DNA of 64,000 bases from Iningainema tapete BLCC-T55. Its GTDB lineage: Bacteria > Cyanobacteriota > Cyanobacteriia > Cyanobacteriales > Nostocaceae. Below the pieces are notes generated by a model. That model was not told where the DNA came from, made no database searches, and saw only the letters and a program-made list of their open reading frames with translations. Shown here in pieces: positions 32,622-40,975 of the stretch. Made by a program: the position numbers and the translations under genes. Where the stretch lies: NCBI RefSeq assembly GCF_014698965.1, contig NZ_JACXAE010000126.1:186001-250000 (forward strand). Reading direction: 5' to 3'. Within the stretch, counting starts at the first letter, position 1. Each line of letters begins with the position of its first letter.

Positions 32622-34571
32622 TTGATGACTAAACCAATCGTTCCAACAAAACGGATCGGCAAAAAGTTCATCAACTGGTTGCTCGAAGAAAACCGAAGGG
32701 AAAAAGAAGGACCATATCGCAGGGAAGAACCACACCACCAGCATTCTTGGTGGCAGGTTATGTGCTTGACAGGTGTAGATTATTTCTCGACGCTGGGCTA
32801 TCAACCTGGTATTGCAGCATTGGCAGCAGGCTCTATCTCTCCTGTGGCAACTTTTATTCTAGTTTTGCTGACGCTGTTTGGTGCATTGCCGATCTATCGG
32901 CGCGTTGCTGCCAAAAGTCCTCATGGCGAAGGGTCGATCGCGATGCTCGAACACTTGCTCCCTTGATGGCAAGGCAAGCTATTCGTGCTTTGCTTACTTG
33001 GCTTTGTGGCAACCGACTTTATTATCACCATTACCCTCTCGGCTGCTGATGCCACCGCCCATATCATTGAAAATCCGCTCGTGTCAAGTCTACTTCACAA
33101 TCAGCAGATTGGTATTACCTTGGTACTAGTGGCATTGCTGGGTGCAGTTTTCCTTAGAGGTTTCCAAGAAGCTATCGGTATTGCAGTCTTTTTGGTGGGA
33201 CTTTATCTACTGTTGAACTTCATTATCGTTAGCGTCGGTCTGTATCAGATCCTGAATCAACCATCTGCGATCACTAACTGGCAGAATACACTTTTTGCAA
33301 GCCATAGTAACCCTATAATAATGCTTGGTGTAGCCCTCCTGCTATTCCCAAAGTTGGCATTGGGATTGTCGGGCTTTGAAACTGGCGTTGTTGTTATGCC
33401 CCTTGTGCAAGGCAGTGGCAGCGACACACCTGAACATCCTACAGGGCGCATTCGGAATACACACAAGCTGCTTACTACTGCTGCGCTGATCATGAGCTTC
33501 TTTTTACTCACCAGCAGCTTGGTAACTACTCTACTGATACCAGCAGCAGAATTTCAAGTCGGGGGCAAAGCAAGTGGACGTGCCCTTGCCTATCTATCAC
33601 ATATGTATCTTGGCAATGGCTTTGGCACAATTTACGATCTGAGTACCATCGCCATTCTATGGTTTGCAGGCGCATCTGCAATGGCAGGTCTCCTCAATAT
33701 CGTACCCCGCTATCTGCCACGATATGGCATGGCACCGAATTGGGCACGGGCAGCGCGACCTCTGGTGTTAGTCTATACAGCTATAGCCTTTGCTGTCACA
33801 ATTCTCTTCAAGGCAAATGTAGAAGCTCAAGGCGGGGCTTACGCAACTGGTGTGCTGGTGCTGATAACCTCAGCTGCATTTGCTGTTACCCTATCTGCCT
33901 ATCGCCAGAGAACGGCGAAGCGCGGAACACTTGCCTTTGGAATAATCACGCTGCTGTTTGCGTATACCACTGTTGTCAATATCATCGAGAGATCTGAGGG
34001 GATTAGGATCGCTGGGTTCTTCATTAGTGCCATCATCCTTACCTCGCTGGTTTCTCGCGTGTGGCGTTCGACTGAACTACGAGTAGAGCGGATTGAAATT
34101 GACGAAACTGCCGATCGCTTCATTGCTGAAGAGAGCCAGGGTGCGGTAAGACTGATTGCTAATCGATTGAATCAAGGCGATGGGCGAGAGTATTTTTTAA
34201 AGGAGAAAGAGGTGCGCGAGGACAATCATATTCCGCCCACCGATCCCATTCTCTTTCTAGAGGTTCTGGTATCCGATGCTTCGGATGCCAACATTATTAG
34301 AGTAAAAGGGGTGGAGGTTGATGGCTACCGCATCCTGCGTGCCGAAAGTGCAGCGGTACCTAATGCTATTGCTGCCATACTTCTCTATCTTCGCGATCGC
34401 ACGGGTAAAATACCTCATGCTTATTTTGGCTGGGCAGAGGGCAACCCAATCAAATACTTGCTGCGTTTTATCTTGTTTGGCGAGGGCGATATTCCTGTTG
34501 TCACCCGTGAAGTGCTTCGTAAAGCTGAGAAGAATCCCGAGTTGCGTCCTGCCATTCATGTCGGAGGTTAA
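32622..34571 (+). pseudogene. APC-family permease interrupted by an in-frame TGA codon
   Basis: The frame from ATG 32622 to the stop at 34571 would encode about 649 residues but has one internal stop, TGA at 32964-32966. The reading frame is the same on both sides: ...MLEHLLP, stop, [19 protein letters not shown].... The expected sequence there would be PWWQGK, so a single TGG-to-TGA change explains it. The product is a ~12-helix amino-acid/polyamine/cation-type permease ([39 protein letters not shown]) with a hydrophilic C-terminal ~140 residues. The rest of the frame is free of stops, so the change is recent, is read through, or is a sequence error. A restart within the second part would lack two or three helices. 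Confidence 0.8.
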
Positions 34572-34587
34572 TTTTAACTAATATTTC

Positions 34588-35055
34588 TTAAAAAGAATTT
34601 ACAGGAAAATTACAAGTAATTTTCCTATTTGAAGCAAATAAGGTAGCAACGATTTGTATTAACTGGTCAGGGTAAATTGGCTTAGATACATGCATTTGAA
34701 AACCTGCTTCTTGTGACAGCTTGCAATCCTTATCTGTTGCACAAGCTGTTACAGCAATAGCTGGAAGAAATCCACCGAATTTTGCCTCACGGGTTCTGAC
34801 CATTTTCATCAGTGTGTAGCCATCTCCATCGGGCAGCTTAATATTACTAATAAGAATATCGGGTTGAAAGTGGTCGAGAGATTTTACAGCTTCAATCACT
34901 GACGTTACTGCCATCACCTGTGCTCCAGTTTCTTGAAGTATGAAGGTAAATAAAACCGCTATATCAGGCTCATCTTCTACAAGGAGTACTTTTAAGTCAT
35001 TCAAAATGAATTCTTCATGTAAGGGCATTAACTCATTAAATCTCTCTATTTTCAT
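34588..35055 (-). CDS. Single-domain receiver protein lacking the phospho-acceptor Asp
   Basis: A 155-residue response-regulator receiver. The acidic pair is present (LLVEDEPD, residues 25-31) and so is the late Lys (HVSKPI). The phosphorylation site reads DILISNIKLPDGDGY: Asn71 replaces the Asp seen in its paralogues at 38394 and in the kinase at 53606. The codon AAT (34843-34845) confirms this. It is therefore a pseudo-receiver that probably acts by protein contact without phosphorylation. The start MKIERFN at 35055 is preferred because GGAG lies upstream; an ATG at 35088 has none. It is convergent with the permease gene (16-bp gap). Confidence 0.88.
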   Translation of the reverse strand: MKIERFNELMPLHEEFILNDLKVLLVEDEPDIAVLFTFILQETGAQVMAVTSVIEAVKSLDHFQPDILISNIKLPDGDGYTLMKMVRTREAKFGGFLPAIAVTACATDKDCKLSQEAGFQMHVSKPIYPDQLIQIVATLFASNRKITCNFPVNSF

Positions 35056-35365
35056 GAAAAATATCTCCAATATTTTCCTAAAAATCAATAATCTTAAACA
35101 CGTATTTACTAAAAACCTAACAGCTACAGTTTGCTCCTACTTCTAGCAGCAGAATGAGTTAATGTTAAATAACACTGTGATTTTGGATACGATTATAGAT
35201 TCCTGTATTCCACCGCTAATAATACGTAGAGAGAAACCTCAATTATGTTGAGGTGAAGTATACACATTTACATAATTAGCTTTATGCCTTTTGAATGTGG
35301 GGGTATCGTTCGTCTAAAGTCAAGATAAAAATTAAGCTGTTTCAGGCTCCTTATAGCATATATTT

Positions 35366-35391
35366 ACCTCTGGAAATCACCAGAGGTTTTT
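35366..35391 (+). terminator. Rho-independent terminator, plus strand, no upstream gene
   Basis: ACCTCTGG (35366-35373) pairs with CCAGAGGT (35380-35387), followed by TTTTTC. The structure is clean and oriented for plus-strand transcription. Confidence 0.75.
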
Positions 35392-35461
35392 CTTGATTGA
35401 GTATATTGACGCAAGCAAGACACCCTTTGTCTATGCCACCTGTACTCAATTGTGTAAATGT

Positions 35462-35495
35462 CAAAATAAAAGCCCCCAGGAGAGAACGTGGGGGC
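35462..35495 (-). terminator. Terminator-like hairpin, minus strand, no upstream gene
   Basis: On the minus strand GCCCCC (35495-35490) pairs with GGGGGC (35477-35472), and TTTTATTTTG follows. The adjacent gene to the right is on the plus strand, so no protein gene ends here. Confidence 0.65.
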
Positions 35496-35611
35496 AAATA
35501 CCTAACCTACTTTATGCCAATTCACTTAACTTGTGACTATCAGTACTATATTTAAGGTAGCAGTATTATATTTACAGCAATACCCTTCCTCAGTCAGAAT
35601 TTAGGTTAAGT

Positions 35612-36538
35612 TTGATTGTGCTGATTAATACATCATATAGTCATTTTCGGGGATTCTTCAAAAAATTAATTACGGTTTTACTCGTAGCTTCAATGCAAAG
35701 CTCTAATACGATACAAATTTCTAATCCAACTCCTAATCAAATTAATAGGCTTTATGTATTTGGTGATAGCCTCTCGGATGTTGGCAAGGTATTTCAAGCA
35801 ACAAAAGGAGCCTATCCCCCTAGCCCTCCCTACTTTCAAGGACGTTATTCCAATGGTCTAGTTTGGGTAGAATACCTTGCCTCTAACCTAGCATTAACCC
35901 CTAAGCAAAACAATAACTTTGCCTATGGTGGAGCAAATACGGGAGGCGGCAGCATAAATGGAATACCGGGTTTGTTGGCGCAAGTTCAGAGTTTTACAAA
36001 GGTTCACCAAGAAGTTAATCCGAATGCACTTTATGTGTTATGGGCTGGTGCAAATGATTATCTTCATGGCGCTACCACAGATTCTACGGTATCGAGCGAA
36101 AATTTATCGAGGGCAATTCAATCCCTCTTAAAAATTGGTGCTAAAAAAATTCTGGTTGCTAACTTACCAGATTTAGGAAAGCTCCCAGCCACACGCAACA
36201 GTTTGAATTCAAGTACGCTTAGTTCTTTGACTATCGCCCATAATCTTAATTTGGCTAAGTCTGTGGATGCACTTAAGCAGGAGTTAGGTTCTGACACTCA
36301 AATCATCAAATTAGATGTCTATTCCCTGTACCAAGAAGCCATTACAGACAGGGCAAAATTTGGTTTTACGAATGTGACTAGCGCTTGTTTAAACAATACT
36401 GCTACTTGTAAGAATCCGGACAAGTTTTTGTTCTGGGATGGCATTCATCCGACAACGGAGGCTCATCAAATCTTGGCAAAAACAGCCTTAAGAGCGCTCA
36501 AAACCGAGCTTGAGCTTCCTCGTGATAAAGGAATTTAA
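35612..36538 (+). CDS. Secreted GDSL/SGNH-family esterase
   Basis: A 308-residue SGNH hydrolase. Block I, YVFGDSLSDVGKV, holds the nucleophile Ser. Block II is FAYGGANTGGG, block III WAGANDYLHG (Asn) and block V FWDGIHPTTEAH, with the catalytic Asp and His. The N-terminus has a hydrophobic segment (FFKKLITVLLVASM) that fits a signal peptide. Two cysteines near the C-terminus (SACLNNTATCKN) may form a disulphide, which also suggests export. It would hydrolyse esters such as lipids or acetylated glycans. The start is uncertain: TTG 35612 or GTG 35618 keep the signal segment, while the first ATG (35693) would remove it. Confidence 0.88.
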   Translation: MIVLINTSYSHFRGFFKKLITVLLVASMQSSNTIQISNPTPNQINRLYVFGDSLSDVGKVFQATKGAYPPSPPYFQGRYSNGLVWVEYLASNLALTPKQNNNFAYGGANTGGGSINGIPGLLAQVQSFTKVHQEVNPNALYVLWAGANDYLHGATTDSTVSSENLSRAIQSLLKIGAKKILVANLPDLGKLPATRNSLNSSTLSSLTIAHNLNLAKSVDALKQELGSDTQIIKLDVYSLYQEAITDRAKFGFTNVTSACLNNTATCKNPDKFLFWDGIHPTTEAHQILAKTALRALKTELELPRDKGI

Positions 36539-36621
36539 GTGAGTTTTGGCGTTGGAACGCAATCAAGGCGATCAGGTGTTACCTAGTAATACAAAGTAAA
36601 TTTCACCGAAGTTAATAACGA

Positions 36622-36837
36622 TTAATTAATGACTCCATGAATATCTACTTCATGTAATAAAATTGTTGTTTCCGCACCAACTCTGCCTATATCTGGTTCT
36701 GGTCCCTTGGGCATTTCCACAGCATATTTCCAGGTATTGGAATCAGGCTGGTAATATAAAATAGTGCCTGCACCTCCAATAAAAGATACAAACTGATTTA
36801 CGTTAAATTTGGGTGGCATGATCAATTTTGTATTCAT
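36622..36837 (-). CDS. Small conserved protein of unknown function
   Basis: A 71-residue protein from the ATG at 36837 (a longer frame starts with TTG at 36855; Met at 36819 is also possible). It is beta-rich (NQFVSFIGGAGTILYYQPDS, GAETTILLHEVDI) with no membrane helix and no known motif. The pattern of short strands with TWKYAVEMPKGP resembles small cyanobacterial proteins annotated only as hypothetical. It is convergent with the GDSL gene (83-bp gap). Its ribosome-binding site is weak. Confidence 0.55.
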   Translation of the reverse strand: MNTKLIMPPKFNVNQFVSFIGGAGTILYYQPDSNTWKYAVEMPKGPEPDIGRVGAETTILLHEVDIHGVIN

Positions 36838-36992
36838 CAATCCAGTGAAGCTCAAAACTCAAAACTAGTTGTACTGTCAAGAAACAAATTCCCTAAAGAT
36901 TTTGTGTCGTCAATAGTCATTTGTGACAAAGGACTATTGACTGATGAGTGTCTTAACCAAAAAAGTGTAAAACAGACGCTCAGTGTATCTAG

Positions 36993-37481
36993 CTATAGCT
37001 CTTGTGATAAACTAGAACCCTTTACCTTGCTTGGTATAACAATGCCATAGTAGGCAGCGGCTGTTGCCGTCAGAGCGTTTAACCAAACATTGTTACCGAA
37101 CACTGGCATTAAGCCGAACGTCGTATTAGCGAAGGGTAGCAATCCCATAATGGCGATCAAAATATAGGTAATTGCAAAACTAAGATTGAATAGACGTGTA
37201 CCACTCAAGCTCGTAAAGGAGGCAATCCCCAACAAACCGACGGCGCAGTGTACAATATTGTGCAAGAAATTAGTAGGAAACAGCCCAAATACATAGCCAA
37301 ATCCCATAGCATAGGCGCTAGAAGTTTGATCGGGAGGGACATAAGATGCAGTCGTTCCAGGCAATGAAACCAAACCTGGTATAAATCCAGCCACTCCTAA
37401 AAGCAAAAACACAATTCCAATGATCAAGGCACAGTAACGCTCTAGCATGTTCGCTGTGTTGATGTTTTCCATATTATTCAT
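36993..37481 (-). CDS. DUF4383-type four-helix membrane protein
   Basis: A 162-residue protein with four predicted membrane helices: YCALIIGIVFLLLGVAGFIP, LHNIVHCAVGLLGIASF, LSFAITYILIAIMGLLPFA and WLNALTATAAAYYGIVI. The NFLHNIVHCAVGLLGI block between helices 1 and 2 is the family hallmark as I recall it. The function of DUF4383 proteins is unknown; they are small integral membrane proteins found in cyanobacteria and actinobacteria. The gene is followed 137 bp later on the same strand by the small protein above and preceded by an HLIP gene, so stress regulation is possible but not shown. Confidence 0.8.
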   Translation of the reverse strand: MNNMENINTANMLERYCALIIGIVFLLLGVAGFIPGLVSLPGTTASYVPPDQTSSAYAMGFGYVFGLFPTNFLHNIVHCAVGLLGIASFTSLSGTRLFNLSFAITYILIAIMGLLPFANTTFGLMPVFGNNVWLNALTATAAAYYGIVIPSKVKGSSLSQEL

Positions 37482-37640
37482 TACCTCAAATTTTGTACAA
37501 ATCTTTACTTGATGTCAGTTGAAATCTTACGGCATTGGATGGAAGAGAAGATCGGGGAAAAAGTAGTTAAACACAGCCCAAGTAATCAACTTGTAATTAT
37601 CAACACAAAATTATTATTTACCTAGCTTTCCGCGTCTGTT

Positions 37641-37670
37641 AAAAAAAAGCCTCTGACAAATTTCAGAGAC
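37641..37670 (-). terminator. Rho-independent terminator of the HLIP gene
   Basis: On the minus strand CTCTGA (37668-37663) pairs with TCAGAG (37556-type arm at 37656-37651), followed by GC and eight Ts (37648-37641). It lies 61 bp after the HLIP stop codon. Confidence 0.75.
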
Positions 37671-37730
37671 TTAGAGATGCGGATAGTAGAAAATGGAGAG
37701 GATGACAATACTTGCTTCAGTTAGTAAAAC

Positions 37731-37937
37731 TTAGCCAATGAAGTGAAGTACATCACGTAGTACACTATAGCCAGCCAAATCCCAAAGTAAGTATGCAAGA
37801 AAGCCAATCATAGCTAAGCGCCCATTCCACAGTTCTTGCTGCGGATTCCAGCCAAAAATCCAAGCATTACGATCAGCGCCATTGTATGCCAAGGTTTGGG
37901 AAGGTAAATTAGTAGGTTTGTTTGTACTAGATTTCAT
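37731..37937 (-). CDS. High light-inducible protein (HLIP / one-helix CAB-like)
   Basis: A 68-residue protein with one membrane helix containing the chlorophyll-binding signature ELWNGRLAMIGFLAYLLWDL (Glu, Asn and Arg ligands, as in plant light-harvesting proteins). The FGWNPQQE lead-in is also typical. HLIPs bind chlorophyll and carotenoid in thylakoid membranes, dissipate excess energy and protect photosystem II assembly. The gene has GAGGAATA upstream of the ATG and its own terminator, so it is a monocistronic unit. Its presence is strong evidence that the host is a cyanobacterium. Confidence 0.95.
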   Translation of the reverse strand: MKSSTNKPTNLPSQTLAYNGADRNAWIFGWNPQQELWNGRLAMIGFLAYLLWDLAGYSVLRDVLHFIG

Positions 37938-38393
37938 TGAAAATATTCCTCTATAACTTTGCTATGGCAATCCGAACAGATCGCATATTGTCAACGCTTT
38001 CATACTATCTATTCATCCAATCACTACTGTCTATCTAGAGTTTTAAATAGTATGCATTACTCAAGGCAGATATTAGCGTAGAGAGTACAGTATTGCTCAA
38101 TACATTATTTTCTCCTTACTATTTTAAATATTTCATATTCCAAAAAAAAAGCCCCCTGCTTAATATAGGGGCTAAGACGGCAAGAGACAAAGAGGATGAT
38201 ACTGTATGTTCAAATTCTCAGTTTCAGTGAAATTTTTATGAGTTTTTACTACCCTGAGATAGGTCAAATGTTAAGTTTGACAGTAACCTAGACTACGTTA
38301 CTTAAATTGTTGCCTGTGTCCGAAAGCGTACAGACACCAATACTTAACTTTTGTATACTACTCAAGGCGCAATAATTAGATTGTCTTTTGTAG
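37938..38393. other. Intergenic region with an orphan minus-strand terminator
   Basis: It holds the promoter of the HLIP gene (minus) near its left end and that of the receiver gene (plus) at its right end. A strong minus-strand terminator is at 38142-38173, and the ~220 bp to its right contain no protein gene on that strand. AGTAACCTAGACTACGTTACT near 38282 is a small inverted repeat that could be an operator. Confidence 0.5.
38142..38173 (-). terminator. Strong Rho-independent terminator, minus strand, no upstream gene
   Basis: On the minus strand AGCCCC (38173-38168) pairs with GGGGCT (38155-38150), followed by an unbroken run of Ts (38150-38142). No minus-strand protein gene lies between it and 38394. 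Confidence 0.8.
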
Positions 38394-38822
38394 ATGTGCG
38401 ATCAATCCTTAAGGCTTAACGGTTTGCGGTTACTCGTTATTGATGACGATGCCGATGCTAATGAAATACTTACCTTCCTGTTTTCAGAGGAAGGAGCAAA
38501 AATTGTAGCAGCTGCTACAGCATCTGAGGCTCTAGAAGTACTATCTCATTTTCAACCAGACATTCTAATTTCTGATATCAGATTACCAGATTATGACGGT
38601 TATTTGCTGCTTTTTAAAATCAGAAATTTGATAGCACTACAAGGAAAACAAATTCCAGCCATTGCTTTGACTGCATTTTCCGGACAGGAGTATCGCAAAC
38701 GCTCAATGCTAGCTGGTTTTGACATACATTTATCCAAGCCGATTGATTTAGACGAGTTAGTCTCTGTAGTGGAGAGTCTTGTTTGTACACAACAAAGTAG
38801 CCACGCATACAAGCAAACTTAA
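38394..38822 (+). CDS. Single-domain response regulator
   Basis: A 142-residue receiver with all key residues: the acidic cluster VIDDDADAN, the phospho-acceptor Asp in DILISDIRLPDYDGY, the switch Thr in AIALTAFSGQ and the Lys in HLSKPIDLDEL. There is no output domain, so it passes the signal on by protein contact, like CheY. It is closely related to the receiver of the hybrid kinase at 53606 and to the Asp-less receiver at 34588. No kinase is adjacent. The start at 38394 is GTG or ATG within GATGTGCG; the first ATG-like start keeps the complete receiver fold. Confidence 0.9.
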   Translation: MCDQSLRLNGLRLLVIDDDADANEILTFLFSEEGAKIVAAATASEALEVLSHFQPDILISDIRLPDYDGYLLLFKIRNLIALQGKQIPAIALTAFSGQEYRKRSMLAGFDIHLSKPIDLDELVSVVESLVCTQQSSHAYKQT

Positions 38823-38916
38823 AACTTTTCCTATCTATTGATAGTAAACAGCCCTATTAATTTTATTAAAAATGGAAAGTTAGAACAACAATAGCGGTTA
38901 AAAGATTGAAGTAACT

Positions 38917-39168
38917 ATGGAAGACTCAAAGGAAATGAGCACCCTCTACAGTCATACCTTTGTAGAACACAAAGACTACAGAATTTTTTACGAACAAAAG
39001 CCAGAGGATAATGATCGATGGTTAATTACCATTCTCCGCTATGGCTCACCAAAGCCTGGAGCTCCTACTCTGGGTACTTATTGGTTTGAAGATCAGGAGC
39101 AAGGTATTCAGTGGGCTAAAGATGTAATTGATGCTCGCCTTAAATTCTTTGAGAAAACCAATAAATAA
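38917..39168 (+). CDS. Small conserved protein of unknown function
   Basis: An 83-residue soluble protein (TFVEHKDYRIFYEQKPEDND, WLITILRYGSPKPGAPTLGT, EQGIQWAKDVIDARLKFFEK). It reads as a few beta strands followed by a helix. I do not recognise the family. No cysteine, signal peptide or membrane helix is visible. It follows the receiver gene by 94 bp on the same strand and reads toward the convergent galK gene. Confidence 0.6.
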   Translation: MEDSKEMSTLYSHTFVEHKDYRIFYEQKPEDNDRWLITILRYGSPKPGAPTLGTYWFEDQEQGIQWAKDVIDARLKFFEKTNK

Positions 39169-39217
39169 ATATACTCTACGTTCGTAGTACCGACTAGAGC
39201 GTAGGGGCGTAGTTTAT

Positions 39218-39233
39218 AAGGGCTGAAGCCCTT
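39218..39233. repeat. Interspersed hairpin with TACTACAAAC tail, copy 2
   Basis: AAGGGCT pairs with AGCCCTT, followed by ACTACAAACTTTGA. The flanking bases match those after the hairpin at 25632-25661. It lies between two convergent genes. Confidence 0.6.
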
Positions 39234-39262
39234 ACTACAAACTTTGATTTATTTATGCCTAC

Positions 39263-40327
39263 CTACTTATCAGTTAAAATTCGTCCGGTATAACCTGCTT
39301 GGTTGTATTGTTCTTGAACTCGTTGCGCGATCGCTCCCGAACCACCTGCTGCAACCAAAGCAACACTTGCCCCGCCAAAACCGCCACCCGTTAAACGTGC
39401 GCCGAAAACTCCGGGTGTTTTTTGCAGTATCGCCACTAGGGTATCTACTGCTGGCACTGAAACTTCGTAATCGTCGCGCTGACTGGCGTGGGAAGCATTC
39501 ATCAATTCACCAAAGCGTTCCGCTGACACCCCCTGTACAGCCTCAAGCACTCGGTTGTTCTCAGTAATGACGTGTCGGGCGCGACGCCGCAGCGGTTCGG
39601 GTAATGACTCTGCCGCTTGCGGATCGGTAATGTCTCTAAGCGCTTTAACTCCTAATAGCCGTGCTGCTTCCTCACACTCAGCGCGACGCTGGTTATATCC
39701 GCTACCTGCCGCCAGGGCATGATGAACACCACTATCAATCACCAAAATTTCTGCTCCCTCTGGGAAAGGTATAACTCGACGCTCAAGGGTGCGGGTGTCC
39801 AAAAATAACATTGAATTAGTGTCAGCCAGACTCGATGCCATTTGATCCATAATGCCGCAGTTTAAGCCGGCATACTGGATTTCTGCAAGTTGTCCAAGTT
39901 GGGCAATTTTGACATCATTGATAGGGAGATTGAGCAGTTGACGCAATCCCCTAAGTGTAGCCACTTCCAAAGCCGCACTACTAGATAAGCCCACACCTAT
40001 CGGTACTGTTGATTTGACGTACAAAGAAAGCGGTGGTATAGTGTGTTCTTCTTTTTTTAAAAGCTCGATACACCCAAATATATAACTGGCAAATCCTGAT
40101 GGTGTATGATTGAGTTCTAAAATGCTAACTTGCTCGTCTAAATCTTCAGAATAAAAGTGGTACTGTCCATCGGCACTGAAACCTAGCTGTACGGTAGTGC
40201 GTTGGGGAATTGCAGTCGGCAGAACAAAGCCATCATTATAATCAGTATGTTCGCCAAGTAGATTTACCCTTCCTGGCGCACTGGCAGAGGCTTCAGGCGC
40301 TTGACCAAATATTTGTTGGAAGTTCAT
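39263..40327 (-). CDS. galK: Galactokinase
   Basis: A 354-residue GHMP kinase. The galactokinase signature ASAPGRVNLLGEHTDYNDGF, the ATP loop VPIGVGLSSSAALEVATL, NCGIMDQMASSLADTNSMLF with the catalytic Asp, and the late GARLTGGGFGGASVALV are all present. It phosphorylates galactose to galactose-1-phosphate. The ATG at 40327 is chosen over a TTG at 40354 because the homologous region begins just after it. It is the last gene of the minus-strand galactoside cluster, 648 bp after the M24-like gene with a small plus-strand gene in between, so it may have its own promoter. Confidence 0.94.
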   Translation of the reverse strand: MNFQQIFGQAPEASASAPGRVNLLGEHTDYNDGFVLPTAIPQRTTVQLGFSADGQYHFYSEDLDEQVSILELNHTPSGFASYIFGCIELLKKEEHTIPPLSLYVKSTVPIGVGLSSSAALEVATLRGLRQLLNLPINDVKIAQLGQLAEIQYAGLNCGIMDQMASSLADTNSMLFLDTRTLERRVIPFPEGAEILVIDSGVHHALAAGSGYNQRRAECEEAARLLGVKALRDITDPQAAESLPEPLRRRARHVITENNRVLEAVQGVSAERFGELMNASHASQRDDYEVSVPAVDTLVAILQKTPGVFGARLTGGGFGGASVALVAAGGSGAIAQRVQEQYNQAGYTGRILTDK

Positions 40328-40684
40328 AGTGTCAGTGTACGTTGTTGAGGACAAAAAGAAACCGTTATACTATTAAATTAGTTTGTTATCTTCATTACAA
40401 CCAAAATTAAACAAATTACTTTAATATAATTTTGTGTTGGAAGCAAGCCTTTAGATGTAGTATTTTACTTTTAAAAGTAGCTATGTTTACAAACTTACTT
40501 AATATTAATTCTCTCTATAGTTAGTATACAGTTAACAATATTTCACTGAAACTAAAAATGCAGGAATACACCGTTATTTTTAGAATCTTCTACTAACTTG
40601 ATTTTCAAGTTAGTAGAAGGTTTTTTATCTCTAATATGAACTATGTAAAACTTAATGTATAAACAGAAATAACGAAAAAAGTCT
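40328..40684. other. Intergenic region upstream of galK with an orphan plus-strand terminator
   Basis: AT-rich spacer between divergent genes. The galK promoter should lie at the left. A strong plus-strand terminator at 40587-40626 has no plus-strand gene before it. Confidence 0.5.
40587..40626 (+). terminator. Strong Rho-independent terminator, plus strand, no upstream gene
   Basis: Perfect 15-bp arms 40587-40601 (CTTCTACTAACTTGA) and 40605-40619 with a 3-base loop, followed by GTTTTTTA. The minus-strand side lacks a T-tract, so it acts on plus-strand RNA only. Confidence 0.8.
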
Positions 40685-40921
40685 ATGAAATCACAAGAAA
40701 CTCAAACAACAACTGAAAATAATTTTTCGTCAGATAATGCACCTGAAACTGAGTATTGGAATTCCAACACTAGGAAAGATGAATCGGTAACTCAAGTACA
40801 AAGGGATAATGTAATGCTCAGGAAAAATCTACCTGACATCAGATTAATCATTGGCTTAACTCTAGTTATCGGGGCATTCTTATTTGTTGCTGCCATTTAC
40901 TACGGAATCATTAACCCCTAG
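40685..40921 (+). CDS. Small single-helix membrane protein
   Basis: A 78-residue protein with a polar, Thr/Asn-rich N-terminal half (TQTTTENNFSSDNAPETEYW) and one membrane helix near the C-terminus (LIIGLTLVIGAFLFVAAIYYG). Function unknown. It lies alone between galK and the M24-like gene on the opposite strand. Small single-helix proteins of this kind are often partners of membrane complexes, but nothing here identifies one. Confidence 0.55.
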   Translation: MKSQETQTTTENNFSSDNAPETEYWNSNTRKDESVTQVQRDNVMLRKNLPDIRLIIGLTLVIGAFLFVAAIYYGIINP

Positions 40922-40934
40922 AAAACAAATTTTA

Positions 40935-40964
40935 GGTGCGTTATGGCATTCGCTATAGCGCACC
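40935..40964. repeat. Interspersed hairpin, GGTGCG type
   Basis: GGTGCG (40935-40940) and CGCACC (40959-40964) enclose a partly self-complementary TTATGGCATTCGCTATAG. I recognise it as a dispersed cyanobacterial palindrome. It lies between two convergent genes. Confidence 0.6.
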
Positions 40965-40975
40965 CTACATTTTTG

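Larger units (their letters stand above)
35056..35611. other. Intergenic region with two terminator-like hairpins but no gene
   Basis: It lies between the divergent receiver (minus) and GDSL (plus) genes. It contains a plus-strand terminator at 35366-35391 and a minus-strand terminator-like hairpin at 35462-35495, although no protein gene precedes either on its strand. GAAACCTCAATTATGTTGAGGT near 35233 is a further small hairpin. A small RNA on either strand would explain these. Confidence 0.5.
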
